Assembly: GCA_934675735.1 (NCBI GenBank) | Contig: CAKURR010000001.1 | Location: 186,001 to 250,000, forward strand | From: an uncultured Clostridia bacterium | GTDB taxonomy: Bacteria > Bacillota > Clostridia > Christensenellales > Aristaeellaceae | DNA length: 64,000 bases | Direction of reading: 5' to 3' | In this document: positions 49,378 to 59,069 of the stretch, piece after piece | How the letters are laid out: each line of letters starts with the position of its first letter | Numbering within the stretch: the first letter of the stretch is position 1 | Made by a program: the position numbers and the translations under genes | The notes under the pieces: model-generated | What the model was told of the DNA's origin: nothing | Database searches by the model: none | The model's input: only the letters and a program-made list of their open reading frames with translations

Positions 49378-50283
49378 ATGGATATCAAAGTGAAAAGCCA
49401 CCTCAAGCCCTGCGCGGCGCTTTCCATCGCCATCATGATTGTGGCGCTTGTGATGACGCTGACCGGCCACGGCATGAATCTGGGCGTCGATTTCACCGGC
49501 GGCACCATCATGACCTACAACATGGGCGAGCAGTTTGAAACCGCGGATGTGGAAGCGGCATTGGCCGACAACGGCATCACCGACGCGCAGATCGCCAAGA
49601 CCGGCGAGAATGACACGCAGGTGCAGATCCGCATCAGTGACAAGGAAAACACAGACGACCTCCGCACCGCGCTGGAAAGCACGTTGGGTGAGAAATACAC
49701 CGGCATGGAATATGTCGATATCTCCCGCGTGGGCGCGATTGCAGGGCGTGACCTCATCAACAACGCCATCAAGAGTGTGACCCTTGCGGCGGTGCTGATG
49801 CTGATTTACATCGCGATTCGTTTCGATTTCTACTCCGGCCTGGCTGCGATTATCGGCCTGCTGCATGACGTGGCGATTATGCTCTCCGCCGTGGTGCTGC
49901 TGCACAGCGTTATCCGCGTGGAGACGACGTTCATCGCCGCGCTGCTGACTATTGTGGGTTATTCCATCAACAACACGATCATCATCTTTGACCGTATTCG
50001 CGAGAACTCCCACAAGAGCACGCTGCGCCAGCTCAGCCGCGAGAATATCGTCAACCTCTCCGTGCAGGAGTCCCTCTCCCGCACGCTGAACACGACGATC
50101 ACCACGCTGCTGACCATCGTGACGCTGTACATCATGGGCGTGGATTCCATCAAGCAGTTCGCGCTGCCGCTGATTATCGGCATTGTTGCGGGCACGTATT
50201 CTGCGAACCTGATCAACGGCTATGTGTGGGCGGCGCTGATGGACAAGCGCGACGCAAGCAAGCGCGCGAAGGTCAACGCGTAA
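49378..50283 (+). CDS. secF: Protein translocase subunit SecF
   Basis: 301 residues: N-terminal helix (about 11-30), GVDFTGGTIMTYNMG near 38, and the C-terminal helices with YSINNTIIIFDRIRENSHKS near 200. Partner of SecD; kept as two genes rather than the fused SecDF of B. subtilis. GAGGAGG ribosome site upstream. Confidence 0.96.
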   Translation: MDIKVKSHLKPCAALSIAIMIVALVMTLTGHGMNLGVDFTGGTIMTYNMGEQFETADVEAALADNGITDAQIAKTGENDTQVQIRISDKENTDDLRTALESTLGEKYTGMEYVDISRVGAIAGRDLINNAIKSVTLAAVLMLIYIAIRFDFYSGLAAIIGLLHDVAIMLSAVVLLHSVIRVETTFIAALLTIVGYSINNTIIIFDRIRENSHKSTLRQLSRENIVNLSVQESLSRTLNTTITTLLTIVTLYIMGVDSIKQFALPLIIGIVAGTYSANLINGYVWAALMDKRDASKRAKVNA

Positions 50284-50302
50284 CTAAATTGGGCATTCAG
50301 CC

Positions 50303-50337
50303 CGCCAAATCAGAGGATAAGCTCCTCTGGTTTGGCG
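50303..50337. other. 15-bp hairpin between secF and recJ
   Basis: CGCCAAATCAGAGGA (50303-50317) pairs with TCCTCTGGTTTGGCG (50323-50337) with a 5-nt loop and one G-T pair. No T run follows on either strand, so it is not a standard terminator. It could be an mRNA-stabilising structure or a processing site between secDF and recJ. Confidence 0.55.
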
Positions 50338-50392
50338 ATGGACGCGACTTTGTGTTTATCGCCAAGCCACGAGGGGAAAAGGAGGCTTCGGC

Positions 50393-52795
50393 ATGCTTCG
50401 ATTGATACCTAAAAATCAGGAAAAAAGGCAGATTCCGCCGGAGCTTGTCTCGCTTGGATTGCCCGAAAGGCTGCTGGAGTTGCTGCTGGATCGGCAAATC
50501 GATACGCCGGAAAAGATTGAGCATTATCTGCATCCAAAGCGCGAGGATCTGCACGACCCGATGCTGATGCAGGACATGGACAAGGCGGTCGCCGTGATTC
50601 GCGACGCCATCGAAAAGCACGAGGAAATTACGGTATTCGGCGATTATGATGTGGACGGCGTGACGGCGACGGCCATTTTGCTGACCTATCTGCGCAAACA
50701 GGGCGCACAGGCCGGCTTTTATATTCCGGACAGGCACGGCGAGGGATACGGCCTGAACATCGCGGCGGTGGAGCAGATTGCGGCGCATTCCAAACTGCTC
50801 ATCACGGTGGACTGCGGCATTACCTGTGCGGCGGAGGTTGCGCGGGCCAAAGCGCTGGGCATGCGCGTGATTGTCACCGATCACCATCAGCTCGGGCCGC
50901 AGCTGCCCGAGTGCGATGCGGTGCTCAATCCGCTGCTGGGCAATTATCCGTTCCGCCGACTGTGCGGCGCGGGCGTCGCGTTTAAGCTGGTGCAGGCGAT
51001 GGGCGGAACGGAAGCAATCGAGCCGCTTTGGGAGCTGGCCGCGCTGGCGACGATTGCCGATATCGTGCCGCTGATGGATGAAAACCGCGTCATTGTGTAT
51101 TACGGTCTGGCGGCAATGGCCGCAACGCAGAGACCGGGGTTGATTGCGCTGATGGAATCGGCGGGTGTTGACCCGCAGAAGGTGAGTTCATCCGACGTTG
51201 CGTTTCGCATGGCGCCGCGCATCAACGCGGGCGGCCGCCTGGCGCTGGCTTCACGCGGCGTGCAGCTGCTGATGACGCGGCGGATGGACACGGCGCGGGA
51301 AATCGCCGAAGAGCTGAATCAGGATAACATCCGCCGCCGCGAGCTGGAAATCGAGATTTTCACGCAGGCGGACGAGATGACTCGTCGGCAGATTGACTTC
51401 ATGAACGAGCGGGCGATTGTCGTCTGCGGCGAGGGCTGGAACCCCGGCGTTATCGGGCTGGCCGCGTCAAGACTGGTCGAAAAATACAAATGGCCGACGA
51501 TTCTGCTCTCCAGAGACGGCGATGTGTGCGTCGGCTCGGCGCGCTCCATCCCGGGCGTGAACATCCACGAAGCGATGAGCACGTGCCGCGATTTGTTTGT
51601 TCGCTTCGGCGGCCACGCTCAGGCGGCGGGACTGACGATTGAAGCTAAGAACGTGCCTGAGTTTAAGCGTCGGCTGAGCGAAGCGATTCGCAAGCAGGCC
51701 GCGCCGGAAGCATTTATCCCGACGGAAGAATACGACCTCGAGCTGGAGCTTTCCGAAATGACGGAAGAATTTGTGGATGCATTTTCCGCCATGCAGCCGA
51801 CGGGCTTCGGCAATCCCGCGCCCGTTTTCTGCGTGCGCGGCGTGCATACAACTGACGTGCGAACCATCGGCAAAGACGGTGCGCATCTGCGGATGCGGCT
51901 CGCACAGGGAAGCGACATGCGCTCGGCCATCGGCTTCCGCATGGGCGACCGCGTGGACAGCCTGCCGGAGGTCATCGAAGCGATTGTCACCCTGTCTATC
52001 AACGTGTGGCAGGATAAGCGGAATGTCCAATGTGAACTGCGGCAGATGCAGGCGTATATGCCGGGCAAGGCGTTTATTGCCGAGTGCGGGCGGCAGAGCG
52101 AGAAGCTCAGCAACTCGATGCTCGATGCGCTCTGCCTGCCGGACGGGGAAGCACAGGGCATTGAACGGATGACGCTTGAGCAGGCGAAGGCCGTGCTGGC
52201 GGGCGAATTTGAAAAGGGTTATCAGGGCATTTTAATCGGTGTGCACACGTTGGCGGCGATGAAGCTGCTGAATGTGCATCTGGCCGTGATGCATGCACAG
52301 CTGGATTATGTGCTGGAAAAGACGGAGGATATCCGCGGCTTCAACACATTGGTGATGGCGCCGAACTGGGCGGAAATCGCGTTCTCGCCGCGAATCATCG
52401 TCGCGATGGACGGCCTGCTCAGCGACGGCGAGCGAGCGCTGGTGAAGGCACGGTTTCCCAAGGCGCACATCATCGAAGTGACGGATATGCGCACGCAGAG
52501 CGCGTCTGCCGCCGGGCAACTCCTGCCGGATGACGCGGCGCTTCGCCAGCTGTATAAAGCGCTTCGCCAGCGGGAAAAGACGGACTGCACGATGAACGTG
52601 CTCTCCGCCGCAACGGGGCTGGATGAAGACAGGATTCGCTGCGGCATGCGCATCATGCAGCAACTCGGTTTAATTGAATACACCGCCATGCCGCTGCGCT
52701 TCAAGGTGCTGCCCAGCGGCAAAGTGTCGCTGGAAAACAGCACGCTGCGCGCAAAGCTGATTCAGATGAAGAGCGAAGGGGGGAAACCGTTTTGA
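50393..52795 (+). CDS. recJ: Single-stranded-DNA-specific exonuclease RecJ
   Basis: 5'-3' exonuclease of recombination and repair. 800 residues: DHH motifs VFGDYDVDGVTATAILLTY near residue 82, LITVDCGITCAAE near 137, IVTDHHQLGPQLPECDAVLN near 160, and DHHA1 motif VRFGGHAQAAGLTIE near 402, followed by the OB domain. A C-terminal extension of about 200 residues is present as in B. subtilis RecJ. Apt, which normally follows, is missing; rel overlaps the 3' end by 4 bp. Confidence 0.95.
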   Translation: MLRLIPKNQEKRQIPPELVSLGLPERLLELLLDRQIDTPEKIEHYLHPKREDLHDPMLMQDMDKAVAVIRDAIEKHEEITVFGDYDVDGVTATAILLTYLRKQGAQAGFYIPDRHGEGYGLNIAAVEQIAAHSKLLITVDCGITCAAEVARAKALGMRVIVTDHHQLGPQLPECDAVLNPLLGNYPFRRLCGAGVAFKLVQAMGGTEAIEPLWELAALATIADIVPLMDENRVIVYYGLAAMAATQRPGLIALMESAGVDPQKVSSSDVAFRMAPRINAGGRLALASRGVQLLMTRRMDTAREIAEELNQDNIRRRELEIEIFTQADEMTRRQIDFMNERAIVVCGEGWNPGVIGLAASRLVEKYKWPTILLSRDGDVCVGSARSIPGVNIHEAMSTCRDLFVRFGGHAQAAGLTIEAKNVPEFKRRLSEAIRKQAAPEAFIPTEEYDLELELSEMTEEFVDAFSAMQPTGFGNPAPVFCVRGVHTTDVRTIGKDGAHLRMRLAQGSDMRSAIGFRMGDRVDSLPEVIEAIVTLSINVWQDKRNVQCELRQMQAYMPGKAFIAECGRQSEKLSNSMLDALCLPDGEAQGIERMTLEQAKAVLAGEFEKGYQGILIGVHTLAAMKLLNVHLAVMHAQLDYVLEKTEDIRGFNTLVMAPNWAEIAFSPRIIVAMDGLLSDGERALVKARFPKAHIIEVTDMRTQSASAAGQLLPDDAALRQLYKALRQREKTDCTMNVLSAATGLDEDRIRCGMRIMQQLGLIEYTAMPLRFKVLPSGKVSLENSTLRAKLIQMKSEGGKPF

Positions 52796-54978
52796 CGCAG
52801 GACGAATGTAAGAATCTTGATGAATTGATTGCAACGCTGGTCAAATATCATCCGGAAGCGAACGTTGAGCTGGTGGAAAAAGCCTATCATTTCGCCGAAA
52901 AGGCACACGCGGGTCAGCTGCGCAAATCGGGCGAGCCCTATTTTGTGCACCCACTGACCGTGGCGGGTATTCTTGCCAAACTGATGCTCGACGCGCCGAC
53001 CATTGCGGCGGGCCTGCTCCACGATACGGTGGAGGACTGCGAAGATGTGACGCTGGAAATCATCGAAAAGGAATTTGGGCAGGAAGTTGCGCTGTTGGTG
53101 GACGGTGTGACCAAGCTGCGTCGGCTGGATTTCACCTCGCGCGTGGAGCAGCAGGCCGAATCCATCCGCAAAATGATTCTGGCGATGAGCAAGGATATCC
53201 GCGTGGTGCTCATTAAACTGGCGGACAGAACGCACAACATGCGCACGCTGAAATCCCAGCCGCCGGAGAGCCAGAAGCGCATCGCACAGGAAACACTGGA
53301 TATCTACGCGCCGCTGGCGCACCGCCTCGGCGTTTACAAAATCAAGCAGGAGCTTGAGGATTTGTGCCTGCGCTACCTCGATCCAGAAGGGTATCAAAAC
53401 CTGATTGTCAAGGTTGGCATGAAGCGCGCCGAGCGGGAAGAAAACATCCGCGCCGTCATCGACATGCTGAGCGACAAGCTCAAGGAAATGAACATCCATT
53501 ACGAAATCGACGGCAGACCCAAACATTTTTACAGCATTTACCGCAAGATGGTGCTCCAGCACAAGCCGTTTGAGCAGATTTTTGACCTGATTGCCATCCG
53601 CGTGCTGGTGGATACGGTGCAGGATTGCTACGCCGTGCTGGGCGTGGTGCACACGCTCTGGAAGCAGGTACCCAACCGCTTTAAGGATTACATCTCCATG
53701 CCGAAGCCGAATATGTATCAGTCGCTGCACACGACGGTCGTCGGCGAAAACGGCATGCCCTTTGAGGTGCAGATTCGCACCTATGAGATGCACCGCATCG
53801 CGGAATACGGCATTGCGGCGCACTGGCGCTACAAAGAGGGTAAGCAGGTCGCGGATTCACTGGATAACAAGCTTTACTGGCTGCGCCAGATTCTGGATTG
53901 GCAGAACGACACGCGCGATTCCGAAGAGTTTATCAAATCGCTCAAGGTCGATTTGTTCAGCGACGAAATCTTCGTTTTTACGCCGAAGGGCGAAATTATC
54001 GACCTGCCCAAGGGTGCGACGCCGATTGACTTTGCCTATCGCATCCACAGCGCGGTGGGCAACAAGTGCGTCGGCGCAAAGGTCAACGGCCGCATTGTGA
54101 CGCTGGATACGGCGCTGAACACGGGCGACTTTGTGGAAATCATCACCCAGCAAAACAGTAAGGGGCCGAGTCGCGACTGGTTGAAAATCGTCAAAACCGC
54201 GCAGGCAAAGGCGAAAATCCGCCAATTTTATAAAAAGGAATTGAAGGATGAAAACGTCGCCAACGGCAAACAGATGCTCGATTATGAAGCCAAGCGTCAA
54301 GCGGTCAGCCTGCCTTCGCTGCTCAAAAACGAATATGTAGACCCGATTCTGCGGAAATTCTCGTTTGCGGATTTGGATGACCTCTATGCGGCGGTCGGCT
54401 GCGGCGGCATTGCGGCTCAGCAGGTCGTGACCCGTCTGCACGAGGAACAGCGCGCGCACGATAAGCCGCTTGTACCCGTTCTGCCGCGCGTGGCCGAGCC
54501 GACACAGCCGCAGCACGGCGGCAAGAGCACGTCCAAAGAGGACATGGGCATCAAAATCGCCGGCCTGCCGGGCTGTCAGGTGCACTTTGCCAAATGCTGC
54601 ACGCCGCTGCCGGGCGACGAAATCGTCGGCTATATCACACGCGGGCGCGGCGTGACGATTCATTCCAAGGAATGCGTCAATGTCAACGCGTCGCATGATC
54701 CGGCGCGCTGGGTGGAGGCGGAGTGGAGCGACAACGTCAATTCCTCCTACAACGGCTCGATTCAGATTCTTGCTCAGGACAGGCATAACCTGCTTGCGGA
54801 TTTGATGAGCTATCTGTCCGCGCAGAAGGTGACGGTCTGCGCGCTGAACGCCAAGGTCAACAGCAACCAGACCTGTTCCATCGAGCTGACACTTCAGGTG
54901 GCCAACAAGCAGGAGCTGGATTGGGTGATTAAGCAAATCGCCAAGAGGCAGGATACCATCGAGATTTTCCGCGTGTAA
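52792..54978 (+). CDS. relA: Bifunctional (p)ppGpp synthetase/hydrolase Rel
   Basis: Stringent response enzyme. 728 residues: the HD hydrolase domain with HPLTVAGILAKLMLDAP and GLLHDTVEDCEDV near residue 70-85; the synthetase domain with GRPKHFYSIYRKM near 240 and YQSLHTTVVGENG near 305; a TGS domain VFTPKGEIIDLPKGATPIDF near 400; and a C-terminal zinc-finger/ACT region (FAKCCTPLPGDEIVGYITRG; ACT about 660-728). TTG start overlaps the recJ stop (TTGA) with AAGGGGGG upstream. Both catalytic domains appear intact. Confidence 0.96.
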   Translation: MTQDECKNLDELIATLVKYHPEANVELVEKAYHFAEKAHAGQLRKSGEPYFVHPLTVAGILAKLMLDAPTIAAGLLHDTVEDCEDVTLEIIEKEFGQEVALLVDGVTKLRRLDFTSRVEQQAESIRKMILAMSKDIRVVLIKLADRTHNMRTLKSQPPESQKRIAQETLDIYAPLAHRLGVYKIKQELEDLCLRYLDPEGYQNLIVKVGMKRAEREENIRAVIDMLSDKLKEMNIHYEIDGRPKHFYSIYRKMVLQHKPFEQIFDLIAIRVLVDTVQDCYAVLGVVHTLWKQVPNRFKDYISMPKPNMYQSLHTTVVGENGMPFEVQIRTYEMHRIAEYGIAAHWRYKEGKQVADSLDNKLYWLRQILDWQNDTRDSEEFIKSLKVDLFSDEIFVFTPKGEIIDLPKGATPIDFAYRIHSAVGNKCVGAKVNGRIVTLDTALNTGDFVEIITQQNSKGPSRDWLKIVKTAQAKAKIRQFYKKELKDENVANGKQMLDYEAKRQAVSLPSLLKNEYVDPILRKFSFADLDDLYAAVGCGGIAAQQVVTRLHEEQRAHDKPLVPVLPRVAEPTQPQHGGKSTSKEDMGIKIAGLPGCQVHFAKCCTPLPGDEIVGYITRGRGVTIHSKECVNVNASHDPARWVEAEWSDNVNSSYNGSIQILAQDRHNLLADLMSYLSAQKVTVCALNAKVNSNQTCSIELTLQVANKQELDWVIKQIAKRQDTIEIFRV

Positions 54979-55001
54979 CGGAAGCGAAAGGAACGCATTT
55001 C

Positions 55002-55451
55002 ATGAGATTGGTGATACAGAGGGTGCTCGAATCGAGCGTCACGGTGGACGGTAAAGAGGTCGGGCGCATCGGCAAAGGCTTTATGGTGCTTTGCGGCGTG
55101 GAAGACGGAGACACGGCGGAGGATGTTCGCTATTGTGTGGATAAGACCGTCAATCTGCGCGTTTTTGAGGATGAAAACGACAAGATGAACCGCTCTATCC
55201 TCGACGCGGGCGGCGAAATTCTGGCTGTGTCTCAATTTACGTTGCACGGTGACGTGCGCCACGGACGCCGCCCGAGCTTCATCCGCGCGGCGCGGCCCGA
55301 GCTGGCCGTGCCGATGTACGACGCATACTGTCAGGGCCTTCGCGACGCGGGCATTCATGTGGAAACCGGCATTTTTCAGACGGATATGAAGGTTTCTCTC
55401 ATTAATGACGGGCCTGTGACGCTGCTGATTGATTCGAGGAGGACATTCTGA
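55002..55451 (+). CDS. dtd: D-aminoacyl-tRNA deacylase
   Basis: Removes D-amino acids (and glycine) wrongly loaded on tRNA. 149 residues: MRLVIQRVLESSVTVDG start, the SQFTLHGDV motif (catalytic Ser-Gln-Phe-Thr) near residue 80, RRPSFIRAA and the C-terminal DGPVTLLIDS (GP cis-dipeptide). Lies 23 bp after rel, the classical order. It overlaps the next gene by 1 bp. Confidence 0.96.
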   Translation: MRLVIQRVLESSVTVDGKEVGRIGKGFMVLCGVEDGDTAEDVRYCVDKTVNLRVFEDENDKMNRSILDAGGEILAVSQFTLHGDVRHGRRPSFIRAARPELAVPMYDAYCQGLRDAGIHVETGIFQTDMKVSLINDGPVTLLIDSRRTF

Positions 55452-56056
55452 TGGAGCTGGATATCAAAACCGTAACCGGCGGCCCGCTGGATGTGAACAC
55501 CTATGTCGTCGGCGCGGACGGGTCAAATCAATGCGTGCTGATTGACCCGGGCGCGGAATATGCGGCGGTGAGCGGCGCGGTCTGCGGCAGGCAGGTGACG
55601 GCGGTGCTGCTCACGCACGCCCACTTTGACCACATGCTTTATGCAAGGCCGTGGCTGAAAGACGATGTGAAGCTCTATGTGCACAAGCTGGATGCGGCGG
55701 CGCTTGCCGATCCCTCGCTGAACCTTTCCGGCGTCATCGGCGCGCAGCTGACGCTGCCCGACGCGGATGTGCTGCTCGACGACGGCGACACGGTGAAAGA
55801 AGCGGGTCTCTGCTTTGAGGTGCTGCATACGCCGGGCCACACGCCGGGTTCGGTCTGCTATCGGCATGAAAAAGTGCTGTTCTGCGGCGATACGCTGTTT
55901 TATCAGGGATACGGGCGCGTTGATTTGGCGGGCGGCAACTCGCTGCAAATGGCGCTGTCGCTCAAACGTCTGCTCAAACTGCCGGGCGACACCATCTGCT
56001 ATCCCGGCCACGGCATGAAAACGAAAATCGTATGGGAGCGGGAGGCAAACGCGTGA
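55451..56056 (+). CDS. MBL-fold metallohydrolase (glyoxalase II-like)
   Basis: 201 residues with the zinc motif LLTHAHFDHM near residue 56, HTPGHTPGSV near 125, FCGDTLF near 142 and CYPGHG near 190. This set corresponds to the hydroxyacylglutathione hydrolase-like YcbL/YqgX branch. The substrate is unknown. ATG overlaps the dtd stop codon. Confidence 0.88.
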   Translation: MELDIKTVTGGPLDVNTYVVGADGSNQCVLIDPGAEYAAVSGAVCGRQVTAVLLTHAHFDHMLYARPWLKDDVKLYVHKLDAAALADPSLNLSGVIGAQLTLPDADVLLDDGDTVKEAGLCFEVLHTPGHTPGSVCYRHEKVLFCGDTLFYQGYGRVDLAGGNSLQMALSLKRLLKLPGDTICYPGHGMKTKIVWEREANA

Positions 56057-57516
56057 AAATCGCCGTACATACACCGCTGACCATGTTTCAAAACGATATC
56101 GGCGACGTTGTGCGCCTGTTTTACGGCGAAGGCGCGGCGGTGGACGCCGAAGAGACGGCGGACGCCCGACTTGTCCATATGCACGAAGAAACGGAAGGAC
56201 AATGGCGCGAAACCTTCGTTTTGACGGATGCAAACGGGCACGAAGCGCAGAATACGCTCAGCGCGCCGACAGTTTTCGGCGGTCTGGAAGAGAAGCGCCA
56301 GCTTAAGCGGCTGATAAAACGCTGCTGCTACATGCTGCTCAAGCACGTATCCGGCAGGCAGCCCGCATGGGGCTCGCTGACGGGCATTCGCCCGACGCGG
56401 CTGTATTATCAGCAGCTGGAAAACGGAAAGACGCGCGAAGAAGCGAGAAAAACGCTCGCCGAATTATTCGATTTGTCTCGGGAAAAAATCGATTTGCTCG
56501 ATGAAATTCTCGATGCACAGCAGGGGTTGATCGACCGCCGCGCGAAAGCGTGCGATTTATACGTCGGCATACCGTTCTGCACGACGCGGTGCGCGTACTG
56601 TTCGTTTTCTTCAGGCGAAATCGGTGACGGCCATCTGATCGAGCCGTATTTGAAAGCGCTGTTTCGTGAAATCGAAGCCTGCGCCGACATGGCCCGGGAG
56701 ATGGGGCTGCACATCCGCGTGGGTTATATCGGCGGCGGCACGCCGAGCAGCCTGACCACGCCGCAGCTGGAAAGCCTGCTGAACCATATCGAAAAGCACT
56801 TCGGCGTGATGGAGGAGTTCACCGTTGAAGCCGGACGGCCGGATACGCTGGACGAGCGGAAGCTGCGCATGATTCACGAGCATCCGGTTACGCGAATCAG
56901 CATCAATCCGCAGACGATGAACGACGAAACGCTGGTGCGTATCGGGCGCGCGCACACCGCCAAACAGACCGAAGAAGCTTATGCGCTTGCGCGGCGCATC
57001 GGCTTTGACGATATCAATATGGACGTCATCGCGGCGCTTCCGGGCGAAGATTACGCGATGTTTGCGCACACGCTTGACGAGATTGAAAGGCTTCGGCCCG
57101 AAAGCTTGACGGTGCATACGCTGGCTATCAAGCGTTCGAGCCGTCTGCACGAGGAGAAATACGCCCAGCGCGAACAGGATGTCGCCCGTATGGTGGCGCT
57201 CGGTAGGCAGACGGCGCATGATATGGGCATGCGTGCGTATTATCTGTACAGGCAGAAATACATGGCGGAAAATCTGGAGAACGTGGGCTATGCGCTGCCG
57301 GGCCGTTTCTGTCGGTATAACATCGACAATATGGAAGAGACCACCAGCGTGCTGGCGCTCGGCGCAGGCGGAATTTCAAAATGCGTCATGCGGGAAGAGG
57401 AGAAAATCCTCCGCGCGCCGAATATAGCCAATATTGAACAGTATATTGAGCGCGTGGACGAGATGATTGAGCGCAAACGCGCCGTTTTTGCCGAAAAGGC
57501 AAAGCGGGCGGATTAA
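56053..57516 (+). CDS. hemZ: Coproporphyrinogen dehydrogenase HemZ
   Basis: Radical SAM protein of the HemN-like family. The GTG at 56053 overlaps the previous stop codon and follows GGGAGG by 7 nt; it gives 487 residues. The iron-sulfur motif VGIPFCTTRCAYCSFSSGE near residue 178 (CxxxCxxC) and GYIGGGTPSSL near 230 are present, with an extra N-terminal domain of 170 residues typical of HemZ. In Clostridia, dehydrogenase activity on coproporphyrinogen is assumed, not proven, and no other heme genes are nearby. Confidence 0.9.
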   Translation: MKIAVHTPLTMFQNDIGDVVRLFYGEGAAVDAEETADARLVHMHEETEGQWRETFVLTDANGHEAQNTLSAPTVFGGLEEKRQLKRLIKRCCYMLLKHVSGRQPAWGSLTGIRPTRLYYQQLENGKTREEARKTLAELFDLSREKIDLLDEILDAQQGLIDRRAKACDLYVGIPFCTTRCAYCSFSSGEIGDGHLIEPYLKALFREIEACADMAREMGLHIRVGYIGGGTPSSLTTPQLESLLNHIEKHFGVMEEFTVEAGRPDTLDERKLRMIHEHPVTRISINPQTMNDETLVRIGRAHTAKQTEEAYALARRIGFDDINMDVIAALPGEDYAMFAHTLDEIERLRPESLTVHTLAIKRSSRLHEEKYAQREQDVARMVALGRQTAHDMGMRAYYLYRQKYMAENLENVGYALPGRFCRYNIDNMEETTSVLALGAGGISKCVMREEEKILRAPNIANIEQYIERVDEMIERKRAVFAEKAKRAD

Positions 57517-57543
57517 GCCGAGACGGCGAAGGGGGCGAAGGCT

Positions 57544-58515
57544 GTGGTAATCGGCGACAAGCAGGCGCTGCGGCGATGTGTCAAGCAGGCGGTTCGTCGG
57601 GCGGAAGCGGTGGAAACGATGCTCGATTTTGACGTGTGCGACGGTGAAATGGGCGTTAAAGCGTTGGCCAAGACCATGCCCTCCGCCGAAGCGGGCACGC
57701 CGTTTCAGGCGGATGCAGCCGCCGCGTTTGCCGCGCTGGAAGCGCTGGATATGCCGTCCGACGATTTGCCGCGGGCCGCGCTGATTCAAAGCGGCTACAC
57801 GCGGGAAGCGTATCTGCGCGAAATTCTGGATGTCATGCGTGCCAAACGGGTGTTTGCCCGCGTTCCGTTCGGCAAGGCGGAACAGGCCACGTTTGACGAT
57901 GACCGAATTGCGCCGCTGCTCGCTTTGCCCGACGACTTTTTTGCGCCGAAGCGATACGGCGTGGATTATGCCGAGCGGGCGGAAGCTATCATGCGGACGG
58001 CGCGCTGCTGCGGAGCAAAAGATATCTTTCCGGCGTGCTTTGACGAAAACGCCTTGCGGTTTTGCCTGATGCCGCTGTGTGAAGATGAAAAACTGCGGCT
58101 GCATATGCGTCTTGAAACCGAGGAGCGGCTCGAGTGCTTTTTGCGCCTGACAGATTCGTTTGTCGGCGTGCACGCCGTGGCTTTTGCTGATGAAGCTGTT
58201 GAGCCGCGGCTGATTGAAGCGGCGGCGACAAGACGGCGGCTGCTTGTTCGTGTGAATCATCATCTTGCGCTTGCGCTGAGCAGGCTGGGGACGCGCTTTG
58301 TGCCGTATGCGAGCGAAGCGGCGTTGCCTGAGCAGATGCTGGGGCGCTGGATAACGGCCAGAGAGGCGATTTGGCCCGCGCTCTGCGATGCATACCTGCC
58401 GCTGGCGAAATGCGGCTATCCCCTGACTGCGGAAGCGATTGTTAAAGACGTTCAAACGCTTTTCGGCGGGCACTTTTTGACGGATGAAGATATCGCGCCG
58501 GATGCGCGCGAATAA
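57544..58515 (+). CDS. Hypothetical protein, 323 residues
   Basis: Not assigned. GTG start after a GAAGGGGG site, 27 bp after hemZ. No signal peptide or membrane segment; alternating helical and strand segments with histidine-containing VNHHLALALSRLG and a C-terminal stretch with GYPLTAEAIVKDV. Weak resemblance to amidohydrolase or TIM-barrel proteins was noticed but is not convincing. It may be co-transcribed with hemZ, and the cyclophilin gene starts 16 bp later. Confidence 0.65.
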   Translation: MVIGDKQALRRCVKQAVRRAEAVETMLDFDVCDGEMGVKALAKTMPSAEAGTPFQADAAAAFAALEALDMPSDDLPRAALIQSGYTREAYLREILDVMRAKRVFARVPFGKAEQATFDDDRIAPLLALPDDFFAPKRYGVDYAERAEAIMRTARCCGAKDIFPACFDENALRFCLMPLCEDEKLRLHMRLETEERLECFLRLTDSFVGVHAVAFADEAVEPRLIEAAATRRRLLVRVNHHLALALSRLGTRFVPYASEAALPEQMLGRWITAREAIWPALCDAYLPLAKCGYPLTAEAIVKDVQTLFGGHFLTDEDIAPDARE

Positions 58516-58531
58516 CGAGGAGGAAAACAAA

Positions 58532-59056
58532 ATGAATCCGACTTTTATCATTGAAATGGAAAACGGGCAGACGATGAAGGGCGAACTGTATCCCGAAACC
58601 GCGCCCATCAGCGTGGCCAACTTTGTGGAGCTGGCGAACAGCGGGTTTTATGACGGCGTGATTTTTCACCGCGTGATTCCGGGCTTCATGATTCAGGGCG
58701 GCGACCCGCTCGGCCGCGGCACCGGCGGCCCGGGTTACAGCATCCGCGGCGAATTTGCGCGCAACGGCATTGCCAACCCGCTCAAGCATACCCGCGGCGT
58801 GCTGTCGATGGCGCGCAGCATGATGCCCAATTCTGCCGGTTCGCAGTTCTTCATCATGGTGGATGACGCGCCGTATCTGGACGGCCAGTACGCGGCGTTC
58901 GGCAAGGTGACCGAGGGCATGGAGACGGCGGACGCGATTGTCAGCGTGCCGCGCGACGCGATGGATAAGCCGTATGAAGAGCAGAAGATGAAGTCCGTCC
59001 GCGTGGATACCTACGGCGAAACCTATACGTTTGAAAAGCTGAAGGGACGCGGCTGA
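58532..59056 (+). CDS. Cyclophilin-type peptidyl-prolyl cis-trans isomerase
   Basis: 174 residues from the ATG at 58532 (GAGGAGG 7 nt upstream). Cyclophilin motifs: APISVANFVELANSGFYDGV near residue 24, FHRVIPGFMIQGGDP near 46, SQFFIMVDDAPYLDGQYAAFG near 110. No signal peptide, so it acts in the cytoplasm. An in-frame reading from 58484 would overlap the preceding gene. Confidence 0.94.
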   Translation: MNPTFIIEMENGQTMKGELYPETAPISVANFVELANSGFYDGVIFHRVIPGFMIQGGDPLGRGTGGPGYSIRGEFARNGIANPLKHTRGVLSMARSMMPNSAGSQFFIMVDDAPYLDGQYAAFGKVTEGMETADAIVSVPRDAMDKPYEEQKMKSVRVDTYGETYTFEKLKGRG

Positions 59057-59069
59057 TCGGAGGCGCACC

